DNA of 15,203 nt from Nitrospirota bacterium (GCA_003235785.1 QJYE01000084.1:1-15203), one strand, 5' to 3'; counted from the stretch's first letter, positions 8,191 to 14,945 are shown. The notes: a model not told the origin generated them from the sequence alone. Translations and numbers: made by a program.

Positions 8191-9205
8191 CAAACAGTTT
8201 GTCCATAAAATTGACAATCCTGGTCTTCCGATCAGGATCTTTTTCCAGGGACAGGGCTTTCTGGTAGTGCTGCACCGCTAACTCAGGCATGCGCTTTTCT
8301 TCATAAATGCGACCCACCCCAAAGGTCGCTTGAGCATCCTCGGGATTGGCAATTAGCGCTTTACTGAAATAATCCATGGCAAAGTCATTTTGCCCCTTGT
8401 CATACAAAAACCAACCAATAGCCGTCGCGGCCGGACCAAAGTCGGGGTTCAGGCGAAGCGCTTCCTCATATTGCCTCTTTGCTAAATCAACTCGGCCTTT
8501 ATTTTCATACAGCCCTCCCAGAGCAAAATGGACCTCCGCATCGTCAGGATTGATGACTAAGGCTTTTTTATATTCTTCGATCGCGGGGTCCAACTTGCCT
8601 TGCTCGGCTAACGCACAAGCCAAATTCGTATGTCCCACGGCCTCATCTGGACGAAGCGCCAAGACCTCCCGATACTGTGGAATGGCCATTTCCAACTGCC
8701 CCTGCTCCTGGTAGGCTACCCCAAGTTTGAGTCGGGCCGCGACATAGGACGAATCTCGCTTAATGGCTTCTCGAAAGCCTTTCACCGCTTGATCCATACG
8801 CCCTTGGCGTTGATGAATCTGTGCCAGAAAAAAATGGGGATACGGAGACTCAGGAGCCATCGTAATCACCCGTTCAAAACAGGTAAACGCATCCTCCAGA
8901 CGACCAGATTGAGTATGAAAGACCCCTTCGAATAACGCCACGTGCGGGGAGTCGACGTACCGTTCTCTGAGGGAGCCCACCCACTCCCGAACGAGTTGGA
9001 CATCAGCTTCCTCGGCCAGGGCTTGAGGGTAGACTCTCCAGGCCTGCGCAAAGTCCCCTCGCAAGAGACACACGACATTCACCGCAAAAAAAGGCAATGG
9101 ACCGCAGTCGGGCTGAGCTGACCAAGAAGACGCCTCCTCATAGGCAAGCCCCCATTGTCCCTCAGATATGGCCGATTCAATATGAGCTTGGGTATTGGAC
9201 ATCAC
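8186..9205 (-). CDS. Cytoplasmic TPR-repeat protein
   Basis: A 339-residue protein with no signal peptide. From about residue 85 to 330 it is built of consecutive 34-residue tetratricopeptide repeats with the usual W/L-G-Y-A-F-A-P spacing (for example LKLGVAYQEQGQLEMAIPQYREVLALRPDE), so it probably binds other proteins. The N-terminal 80 residues are helical and less regular. The start is either the GTG at 9205 or the ATG directly after it at 9202; neither has a strong ribosome site, and an in-frame TGA lies shortly upstream. It follows the ThyX-like gene after 27 bases and is probably co-transcribed with it. Its role is not known. It is not a close copy of the TPR lipoprotein at the left end. 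Confidence 0.87.
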   Translation of the reverse strand: MMSNTQAHIESAISEGQWGLAYEEASSWSAQPDCGPLPFFAVNVVCLLRGDFAQAWRVYPQALAEEADVQLVREWVGSLRERYVDSPHVALFEGVFHTQSGRLEDAFTCFERVITMAPESPYPHFFLAQIHQRQGRMDQAVKGFREAIKRDSSYVAARLKLGVAYQEQGQLEMAIPQYREVLALRPDEAVGHTNLACALAEQGKLDPAIEEYKKALVINPDDAEVHFALGGLYENKGRVDLAKRQYEEALRLNPDFGPAATAIGWFLYDKGQNDFAMDYFSKALIANPEDAQATFGVGRIYEEKRMPELAVQHYQKALSLEKDPDRKTRIVNFMDKLFG

Positions 9206-9232
9206 AATGACTACTCATCTTTCTATGTAGCA

Positions 9233-10723
9233 TTACCGGGTTAGTGAATCTTCAACATCTGGTGACGTGGCCTGGATTATATTTCCTAAATATGGATGGC
9301 GTTTGAGCATTTGTTGTTTCATTTCCCAGGCCACGGTGCGGTAGGACCAATGACCCTTCACACCTGATCGCAATTTCGTAATATATTCCACTTCAGCAAA
9401 ATCCATCTTAAACAGGCATCGCACCCGGAACCCAAAGGGAATCGCGTATAGGGCTGCCTCCTGATTATTCGCACGCAACCGCTCAATGTCCTGTTGCACC
9501 GCATCCATTGCTTGTCGATATTCTTTCTCGACACCTGCCTCAGCCAAAATAGGTGGGACCTCATACCCATGAATGGTGGTAAAATTTTGCTGGATCTGCT
9601 GACATCGCCGATGCCGATGCATATCCCGCCACCCACCAATATCCATCAACACATCAAAAATAAAGGCATAGCCTGAACGAAATTCTTTGGCCAAATCATC
9701 ATAGGGCCCCCGACTTTTGATTGCCGCATCGACCACAGCCTGCTTGTCGCTCTCCGGCCACCCCTTCACCCATTCTAGAAGGAGTCGATAGGGCGCCTGA
9801 CTCACACGATAGACCAGTGTGGTCGCCAGTTCATCCAACGGCGCATGCGGTTCAAGCAAATCGACACTCTGATCGTAGCCTTTCCACGATTGAGGATCAT
9901 CGAACCTTGACTGTTTCAATACCCCTTTCACATGCCGAAGCACATCTCGATACACCGAACGCTGATATTCATTGGGAGCCGCATAGCGCGCTAACGTGGG
10001 CGCCATGGGTTCAAGCGGCTTGGAGGGCTCTTCTTGCAAATCCGCCCATACGCTGGACGGAGCCTTCGCACAAGCATCCTTGAGATCTTCTCCGATGCCC
10101 AGCAACTCCGGAAGTTGCGCCGAGAGCAATCGCGTCATTTGCTTTTCCAGGGTACGAATGCTCACAACCTGGCCTACATTCGTCATCGCAGCCAAAGGCA
10201 GTAAATAGCGCACCACATCATAGGTGCGCGCATCGATAGTCCGGTCATAATCTGCAGATTTCATACTATCCGGGCGAGGATACCGCTTCATCAAATGCAG
10301 GCGTACCGGATCTTTCAAGACCCGATAAATATTATACAGACTCCCTAAAATGCCACGATACTCCCCTTCTACCTCACTATTCGCAATCTCACTGGGCACA
10401 TAACAGCCAGATGCGGCAAAATTTTGATACCGACTGGATTTGGCCTGCCCATCCCACAAAGGCTCGTCTTCCAAACGAATGGCCGCTAACTCAGAAATAT
10501 TTTCGAAACAAATCGTCACGTGGCCAAGGTCGGCAATCGACCCATGCCCATACGCAAAATAAAATTGCTCCCAAAATTTCTCTGACGAATGAGCATATAC
10601 CCACTTCAAACTCTCTTCAATCGAATCGGGCGACCGGCTATATCGCGCCAAGGCATAAGCGGACTTTTCCGGCGGCATCGGCGCCAGCGCAATCACTTTT
10701 CGATTTCGTCGTTCATCGCTCAT
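9233..10723 (-). CDS. Tandem ThyX-like protein (FAD-dependent thymidylate synthase family)
   Basis: The 496-residue protein is about twice the length of a classical ThyX (roughly 220-250), the flavin-dependent enzyme that makes dTMP from dUMP. The N-terminal half has a ThyX-like HGSIADLGH start (60-68), then ENISELAAIRLEDEPL and GQAKSSRYQNF (about 92-102), where the expected RHR is missing but an SxRY-like end remains. The C-terminal half has RDMHRHRRCQQIQQ (about 366-379), which keeps RHR but replaces the usual SxQSxRY with glutamines. So the canonical signature is split between two halves. The ATG at 10723 is used because a GTG at 10768 would sit inside the -10 box of the best promoter. Whether it still makes dTMP is uncertain; it could be a structural or altered-specificity relative. 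Confidence 0.8.
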   Translation of the reverse strand: MSDERRNRKVIALAPMPPEKSAYALARYSRSPDSIEESLKWVYAHSSEKFWEQFYFAYGHGSIADLGHVTICFENISELAAIRLEDEPLWDGQAKSSRYQNFAASGCYVPSEIANSEVEGEYRGILGSLYNIYRVLKDPVRLHLMKRYPRPDSMKSADYDRTIDARTYDVVRYLLPLAAMTNVGQVVSIRTLEKQMTRLLSAQLPELLGIGEDLKDACAKAPSSVWADLQEEPSKPLEPMAPTLARYAAPNEYQRSVYRDVLRHVKGVLKQSRFDDPQSWKGYDQSVDLLEPHAPLDELATTLVYRVSQAPYRLLLEWVKGWPESDKQAVVDAAIKSRGPYDDLAKEFRSGYAFIFDVLMDIGGWRDMHRHRRCQQIQQNFTTIHGYEVPPILAEAGVEKEYRQAMDAVQQDIERLRANNQEAALYAIPFGFRVRCLFKMDFAEVEYITKLRSGVKGHWSYRTVAWEMKQQMLKRHPYLGNIIQATSPDVEDSLTR

Positions 10724-10766
10724 GGACACGTTTTCCCAAAAGTTAGATAGAGAAAGAAAGGTCTGC

Positions 10767-10796
10767 ACTATAGTCAGAGGAAGGCGTACATCTCAA
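10767..10796 (-). promoter_or_regulatory. Candidate promoter of the ThyX-like/TPR gene pair
   Basis: On the minus strand TTGAGA (plus 10791-10796), an 18-base spacer and TATAGT (plus 10767-10772) form a good sigma-70-type promoter. Transcription would start about 37 bases before the ATG at 10723, which agrees with that start codon. Confidence 0.5.
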
Positions 10797-10835
10797 GTTC
10801 AATTTCTCTTAAACCGATGGCATTCAGCAAAACCC

Positions 10836-10865
10836 TTGAAAGCAAGAGGGCGCCTTGACTACACT
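10836..10865 (+). promoter_or_regulatory. Candidate promoter of the NSS transporter gene
   Basis: TTGAAA (10836-10841), an 18-base spacer and TACACT (10860-10865) resemble a sigma-70-type promoter. The predicted transcript would have a leader of about 25 bases containing AAAGGA before the ATG at 10898. Confidence 0.4.
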
Positions 10866-10897
10866 CTCCAGGCTCCAAAGGAATCCTCTCCACACCC

Positions 10898-12262
10898 ATG
10901 AACATTTCTGATCGTCAATCCATGCATGGCCAATGGTCTTCCCGTTGGACCTTTATCCTTGCCGCCACCGGCGCAGCGGTCGGGCTGGGTAATATTTGGA
11001 AATTTCCGTATCTCACCGGCCAAAACGGCGGCAGCGCCTTTGTCTTGATTTATATCATTTGCGTAGCAGCATTAGGTATTCCGCTCATGATGGCAGAAAT
11101 TCTACTCGGGCGGCGAGGACGTTCCACACCCATTCACACCATGAAGGTCCTTGTAGAGGAAACCAACACCACGCAATGGTGGCAGATCATCGGCTGGTCG
11201 GGCACCCTCGCCGGCATGTTAATCCTTTCCTATTACAGCGTCATCGGCGGCTGGACCCTGGCCTATATTTTTAAATCCCTCGCCGGAACCTTTAGTGGCG
11301 CAACTGGCGAATTCACGGCATCAACCTTTGCCACTTTTGTGGGCAGTGCCACCAGCTTATTTTTCTGGCATACGGTGTTCATGCTTATCACGATGGTGAT
11401 CGTGGCGGGAGGAGTCCAAGGTGGATTAGAAAAAGCCGTGCAGTTCCTCATGCCCACGCTCTTCTTCCTATTGCTGCTCATGGTGGGCTACAGCATGAGC
11501 ACCGGCTACTTCGGCAAAGGCATGGAATTTCTCTTTACCCCGGACTTCAGCAAACTCACAGGCTCAAGCATGCTCTCGGCCATGGGCCAAGCTTTTTTCA
11601 GCCTCAGTCTGGGCATGGGCACGATCATGATCTATGGCTCCTACGTGCCAAAAGATACCTCCATCGCCAACACATCCATCATCATTGCCATGGCCGATAC
11701 CGGCGTAGCGTTGCTAGCCGGCATGGCCATCTTTCCCATCGTCTTTGCGAATAATCTGGAACCCGGCTCAGGCCCAGGACTGATCTTTCAAACCTTGCCG
11801 GTGGCCTTCGGCAATATGACTGGCGGAATCATCTTTGGTTCGCTCTTTTTCATCCTTTTACTCGTCGCAGCCTGGACCTCCTCTATTTCTCTCATTGAAC
11901 CCCTTGTCACCTGGCTTATTGAAACCTTTGGCATATCACGAATCAAAGCGTCACTGTATTCCGGCATCGCAACGTGGATGTTGGGCTTAGGAACGATTTG
12001 GTCGTTTAATCTGTGGGCTGATCTGAAATTTTTCGGCCTGACATTTTTCGATCTTCTGGATTTCATCACCTCCAACCTCATGCTCCCGTTAGGCGGCATC
12101 CTCATCGCCCTCTTTGCCGGATGGCTCATGTCTTCCGAAAACACCAAATCCGAACTGCGAATTACCAACCCTGCACTCTACACAGCCTGGCAAGCCCTCG
12201 TGCGCTACATCGCACCAATAGCCGTCTTCATCGTCCTCCTCAACGCCATCGGCATCCTTTAA
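10898..12262 (+). CDS. Sodium-dependent transporter of the NSS (SNF/LeuT-like) family
   Basis: A 454-residue inner-membrane symporter with the LeuT fold, about 11-12 membrane helices, that would take up an amino acid or related small molecule with Na+. TM1 carries the family signature GAAVGLGNIWKFPY (25-38), with Ala27 and Asn32 at LeuT sodium-site positions. TM6 has FFSLSLGMGTIMIYGSYV (233-250), with Ser where LeuT has Thr254, and TM8 has AAWTSSISLIEP (324-335) with the Na2-site Thr/Ser pair. Overall length is normal for bacterial members. The ATG is the first start; AAAGGA lies 15 bases upstream, so translation initiation may be weak. The substrate cannot be read from the sequence. It is divergent from the ThyX-like pair and probably monocistronic. 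Confidence 0.95.
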   Translation: MNISDRQSMHGQWSSRWTFILAATGAAVGLGNIWKFPYLTGQNGGSAFVLIYIICVAALGIPLMMAEILLGRRGRSTPIHTMKVLVEETNTTQWWQIIGWSGTLAGMLILSYYSVIGGWTLAYIFKSLAGTFSGATGEFTASTFATFVGSATSLFFWHTVFMLITMVIVAGGVQGGLEKAVQFLMPTLFFLLLLMVGYSMSTGYFGKGMEFLFTPDFSKLTGSSMLSAMGQAFFSLSLGMGTIMIYGSYVPKDTSIANTSIIIAMADTGVALLAGMAIFPIVFANNLEPGSGPGLIFQTLPVAFGNMTGGIIFGSLFFILLLVAAWTSSISLIEPLVTWLIETFGISRIKASLYSGIATWMLGLGTIWSFNLWADLKFFGLTFFDLLDFITSNLMLPLGGILIALFAGWLMSSENTKSELRITNPALYTAWQALVRYIAPIAVFIVLLNAIGIL

Positions 12263-12330
12263 CGGCTAAATCCCCGAACCCTTTAATACTAAGCTTTTTC
12301 AATCATATTTTTAGTCCTTACATGCAGTTG

Positions 12331-12351
12331 CCCGGCATTGTCTCATGCGGG
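12331..12351. other. Short hairpin upstream of the small-protein promoter
   Basis: CCCG (12331-12334) plus CAT (12336-12338) pair with ATG (12345-12347) and CGGG (12348-12351), with a bulged G and a six-base loop. There is no T tract on either side, so an intrinsic terminator for the transporter gene is not supported. Confidence 0.3.
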
Positions 12352-12364
12352 AAAGGACACATTT

Positions 12365-12391
12365 TCAAGATGCTTCTTTACCGGCCGATAA
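12365..12391 (+). promoter_or_regulatory. Candidate sigma-28 (FliA-type) promoter
   Basis: GCCGATAA at 12384-12391 is an exact match to the -10 element of the flagellar sigma-28 consensus (TAAAGTTT-N11-GCCGATAA in enteric bacteria). Eleven bases upstream sits TCAAGATG (12365-12372), which matches the -35 element at 5 of 8 positions with exact spacing. It lies about 54 bases ahead of the ATG of the 65-residue protein. The function is inferred from the match only. Confidence 0.55.
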
Positions 12392-12445
12392 AAATTTCAA
12401 CAAGGCATCCATTTCACAAACACTCGCACGAAAGGAAATCCTCTG

Positions 12446-12643
12446 ATGTCACAAATTGGTGTCCTCAATGCGGCAAATGCCCTGACTCAACTTTCACTCC
12501 CACTTATTGATTCCGCCACGCCTGCGGTACGAACAAAATCCCAAGAACCATCAATAGACGCCGTACAAAACCTGAAGGATACCGTTTCCATTTCATTAGA
12601 TGCCCGCGCGGCCGCTTCAAGACAAAATGCCCCCCTCGCCTAA
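12446..12643 (+). CDS. Small hypothetical protein, possibly motility-associated
   Basis: A 65-residue protein with no signal peptide, beginning MSQIGVLNAANALTQLSLPL and ending with DTVSISLDARAAASRQNAPLA. The D-x-V-x-[IL]-S-x-x-A-R pattern near the end is of the kind seen in small flagellar regulatory or hook-associated proteins (for example near the N-terminus of FlgM), but the length and order differ and I do not assign a family. The ATG has AAAGGA nine bases upstream, a good ribosome site, and the gene lies behind a sigma-28-type promoter sequence. Both facts argue that this is a real gene. A flagellar or chemotaxis-regulon role is inference. Confidence 0.65.
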   Translation: MSQIGVLNAANALTQLSLPLIDSATPAVRTKSQEPSIDAVQNLKDTVSISLDARAAASRQNAPLA

Positions 12644-12682
12644 GGCTCTCTAAATTTACATAAGTATTTTTCTTCTGTGAAC

Positions 12683-12707
12683 CCACATGGCCTGAGTTGC
12701 CATGTGG
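12683..12707. repeat. Perfect 9-bp inverted repeat
   Basis: CCACATGGC (12683-12691) and GCCATGTGG (12699-12707) are exact reverse complements with a seven-base loop. It lies 39 bases after the stop of the small-protein gene. Neither strand has a T tract after it, so it is not a classical intrinsic terminator; it may protect or end the transcript, or be an operator-like dyad. Confidence 0.6.
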
Positions 12708-12800
12708 CATCCCCATCACTACCTTCTCCAAAAAAGCCACAAGCCTTCAGTGCTAGGAAATCTCGGCCTCGTTCTTTCTAATAATTCAAATGTCCGATTT

Positions 12801-12829
12801 CTCAACGCTTCCCCTTCTATAGCGTTGAG
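12801..12829. repeat. Perfect 9-bp inverted repeat with pyrimidine-rich loop
   Basis: CTCAACGCT (12801-12809) pairs exactly with AGCGTTGAG (12821-12829), leaving the loop TCCCCTTCTAT. It lies 15 bases before the ATG of the PEP-CTERM remnant, and the 3' arm contains GAG of the only candidate ribosome site, so it could mask it. No T tract follows. Confidence 0.55.
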
Positions 12830-12844
12830 GTTAACGACGGCCTC

Positions 12845-12993
12845 ATGACGGATCTCCCTCAAGTCCGGGTGCAGGATAAGGCCCGTGAGCTTGCGACCAC
12901 CCCTGAACCCGGCACCATCTTTCTTTTCGGCTCCAGCTTAGCCGGCCTCGCCCCCCCCCCTGGCGCTTCCACAAAAACACAGTAAAAACCTGA
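12845..12993 (+). pseudogene. 3' remnant of a PEP-CTERM protein gene, frame broken at a C10 tract
   Basis: The open frame (open from 12785, first ATG 12845) encodes ELATTPEPGT, then the hydrophobic stretch IFLFGSSLAGLA. This is the PEP motif and membrane helix of the PEP-CTERM signal recognised by exosortase in Gram-negative bacteria. The normal end, an aromatic-basic tail, is present as WRFHKN but in another frame: ten consecutive C at 12951-12960 shift reading to PPPGASTKTQ and a stop at 12983-12985. With 8 or 11 C the tail would read WRFHKNTVKT and stop at 12991-12993. A signal peptide and protein body are missing upstream, so this is probably a decayed 3' end, although a variable tract in a tiny gene, or an assembly error, is possible. 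A terminator follows 36 bases after the second stop. Confidence 0.6.
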
Positions 12994-13024
12994 ACAAGCA
13001 TACGAAAGCCGTTGGGCCAAATAG

Positions 13025-13063
13025 AAAAAAGCCGGACCTCCACAAGGAGCCCGGCTTATTTTT
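13025..13063. terminator. Bidirectional intrinsic terminator
   Basis: AAGCCGG (13029-13035) and CTCC (13038-13041) pair with GGAG (13046-13049) and CCGGCTT (13051-13057), with an ACAA loop and a small internal loop. It is followed by ATTTTT on the plus strand (T tract 13059-13063) and by six T on the minus strand (A tract 13025-13030). It can end both the rightward PEP-CTERM transcript and the leftward membrane-protein operon. Confidence 0.85.
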
Positions 13064-13187
13064 GTGCTGTCCACAGGCCTCAATCGAATTTCAAACCTCA
13101 GCCCGCTCTTTCTCATTTATCGATGCCTGCGGTCTGATGTGATGGACCCTTTTCTAACTCTTGCGGCCCTTATCTGAGCATTGCAAG

Positions 13188-13236
13188 TTGGGGCGCTCTT
13201 CGAGACGCACCAAGCAAGTACTCGGCTGCCGAGCCG
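13188..13236. repeat. Pair of adjacent hairpin-forming dyads
   Basis: The first dyad has arms 13188-13198 and 13202-13213 (TTGG..GCG-CTC pairing with GAG-CGC..CCAA, a TTC loop, one mismatch and one bulge). The second is CGGCT (13223-13227) with AGCCG (13232-13236), or the palindrome CTCGGC-T-GCCGAG. They lie about 55 bases after the stop of the leftward membrane-protein gene, with no T tract. They could be a dispersed repeat or a 3'-end structure. Confidence 0.45.
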
Positions 13237-13290
13237 AAACCCGGCAATACCATACAACCCACTGAGATTGGGATACTACTTAAAAGACTC

Positions 13291-14100
13291 TTACGATTCA
13301 GAATAAAACAGCAACTGGATGCCAATAGACATGACGAAAATCGCCCAGAGGATTTTGAGGATTGATTTCGAAGGGAGGTCTTTTGAAAAACCATTAGGCC
13401 GATGCAACCATTCACCCGCAAACCATGCTAACCCTCCGGCCAAAGCCAGTGAGCCCATCACATTATGATGAATTTGTATTTGATGTCCCGCTGGATGCGG
13501 ACCATGCATATGCAGAAACAACATACCACCGCCAACAAGTGCAAAACCCGGCAGTAGGGCACTCCAGAACCAATGCCCTAATTTTCCAACTCGCCGTAAC
13601 CATTCCACCGTCCCGACTCCTAAGGCTAAGATGCCAAAAATTTTATGCTGCAACATTTCTGGATCTTTTCCGGAGAGCGTTTCCACCAAAGTCCAGGAGC
13701 CAATTGGCCAAGCTTCATGATCGCTCCAAATTAAGAGAAAGGTCCCTGAGCCCACCAACGCTAGTGGCAGCAGCCATCGCGACCAGGCCAAGGCCGTCCA
13801 ACCCATGGCCCCACGTAATTCAGTGAGTCCCACCAAAATGACGCCGATTCCCGCAAGGGCATGATTGAATTCGGAATAGGCAATCCCTTCTGCTGATCCC
13901 TCCCATTGTCCGGGCGCCATGATATGACCATGAGCATGCCCCTGTTCCCCAGGCGGCCCATTCATGCCCACGTCTGCTAGGCCTACGGTCGCTGCGAGAA
14001 GTAGGATGAGCCCCGAAGCAGCCATCCTCCTGCACAGAGATTGAGCATGATTAGCCACTGGCACAGATCGCCTCAGGTCTTTCAGAATACGATTTGTCAT
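13291..14100 (-). CDS. Histidine-rich multi-pass membrane protein of unknown function
   Basis: A 269-residue protein. Residues 28-42 form a signal-like hydrophobic segment after a basic N-terminus, followed by a His-rich stretch (GHAHGH, 54-59) that would face the periplasm. About six further membrane helices follow (79-97, 106-124, 151-167, 178-197, 212-230, 247-265). Histidines cluster at or near helix ends: His80, His128 (SDHEAWPIG), His152, and HMHGPHPAGH (197-206) followed by His211 and His212. This suggests metal or heme binding, but no known signature is complete, so I do not name a family. The start is ATG with no clear ribosome site; a second Met at residue 26 would begin directly before the signal segment. 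It follows the PagL-like gene by 12 bases and is probably co-translated with it. Confidence 0.82.
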   Translation of the reverse strand: MTNRILKDLRRSVPVANHAQSLCRRMAASGLILLLAATVGLADVGMNGPPGEQGHAHGHIMAPGQWEGSAEGIAYSEFNHALAGIGVILVGLTELRGAMGWTALAWSRWLLPLALVGSGTFLLIWSDHEAWPIGSWTLVETLSGKDPEMLQHKIFGILALGVGTVEWLRRVGKLGHWFWSALLPGFALVGGGMLFLHMHGPHPAGHQIQIHHNVMGSLALAGGLAWFAGEWLHRPNGFSKDLPSKSILKILWAIFVMSIGIQLLFYSES

Positions 14101-14112
14101 AGAATCGAAGGT

Positions 14113-14763
14113 TTACGGTGAAAAGAAAGACACGCCAAGGGTGAACAGCCAAGCATTCAGCCCAGTATTTCGATCACCGATATTAGCATTGGAAATGTGA
14201 TGAAAACGAATGCCTCCTGTGATCGCCCAATGCTCTGACACGAAATACGACACACCTGGCCCGGTTTGCAAAATGAAATTAAATTGCGTGCTTTGTTCAG
14301 GAATACGCGGCGCAAGATCGGTCCACAACATACCCGCACCTCCATCCCAAAACGGCATCCATCGGCCAAACGACAGAAAATTGTATTTCAGCATCACAGA
14401 CCCACCAAAGGCGGAGGCGCTAAAGGGTTCATAATAATGCGCAGCCATGGGCTCAATAAGCACCTCTACATTTCCCGCCACCGCACCGCTGCCAAGTTCA
14501 TCTGTTAAGACGAGCCCCAACTGCGGCAACACATAGATCGCGTCGCGGTTTGTCGAAGGAGCGTTTTGGAACAAATCATTCCCTTTCCAATACCCACCCA
14601 ACAATCCATATTCCAACGTACCTTTGGTGACCCGCGTGCGAGCATCGAAATCGTCACACCAGGCAAAACCGCTGAGAAGAGAGGAAACGATCAGTCCCGT
14701 TACCCATGCCATTTGGTGCTTCTTTTTTAATACTCTCATGTTTCGCTTCTTTCTCCTCGTCAT
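14113..14763 (-). CDS. PagL-like outer-membrane protein (acyloxyacyl hydrolase family)
   Basis: A 216-residue protein with a basic N-terminus and a signal segment (about 18-35), followed by alternating beta strands and a C-terminal aromatic residue pattern (LGVSFF) typical of an outer-membrane barrel. PagL removes an acyl chain from lipid A. The family active-site block is recognisable as RFHHISNANIGDRNTGLN, with His189 and Ser191 in the H-x-S-N arrangement. The third triad residue, a Glu 12 positions after Ser in Pseudomonas PagL, is Asn203 here. Activity on lipid A is therefore uncertain. The start could be the ATG at 14763, with AAGGA only three bases upstream, or the ATG at 14739, behind GAAG. 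It is the first gene of a two-gene leftward operon. Confidence 0.75.
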   Translation of the reverse strand: MTRRKKRNMRVLKKKHQMAWVTGLIVSSLLSGFAWCDDFDARTRVTKGTLEYGLLGGYWKGNDLFQNAPSTNRDAIYVLPQLGLVLTDELGSGAVAGNVEVLIEPMAAHYYEPFSASAFGGSVMLKYNFLSFGRWMPFWDGGAGMLWTDLAPRIPEQSTQFNFILQTGPGVSYFVSEHWAITGGIRFHHISNANIGDRNTGLNAWLFTLGVSFFSP

Positions 14764-14945
14764 GAATCCTTAAATCAACTGCCCGCTTCTCAGGAAATGT
14801 GGTCAGCATCAATTGCAACCGGCTTGAAAACCGAATGAGAGTCTTTCGGTCATAAACGAGCAGAAATCTCGCATAAATGGCAAGAACAATTCAATGCACT
14901 TTTTTCCAACATTGCTTACAATACAGTACGCACTTGGGGTTATTC

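Larger units (their letters stand above)
12644..13290. other. 647-base region with a gene remnant and RNA-structure elements
   Basis: Between the small gene and the leftward membrane-protein gene no intact gene is seen. The stretch holds two perfect 9-bp inverted repeats (12683-12707, 12801-12829), the 3' end of a PEP-CTERM gene (12845-12993), a bidirectional terminator (13025-13063) and two adjacent imperfect hairpins (13188-13236). Bases 13064-13187 show nothing recognisable. Confidence 0.6.

Noticed and set aside
10724..10768. 15-residue extension of the ThyX-like protein from a GTG
   Set aside because: The GTG overlaps the -10 box TATAGT of the best promoter and has no ribosome site.
12859..13116. 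Leftward open frames across the PEP-CTERM remnant (66-85 residues)
   Set aside because: They run antisense to a recognisable PEP-CTERM motif and through the terminator, and have no ribosome site or family resemblance.
13188..13213. tRNA T-arm-like TTCGAGAC
   Set aside because: No acceptor, D or anticodon stems can be built around it.
13170..13421. Leftward 83-residue frame overlapping the end of the His-rich membrane protein gene
   Set aside because: Its first half is the membrane-protein gene read in another frame; the rest covers the structured dyads at 13188-13236.
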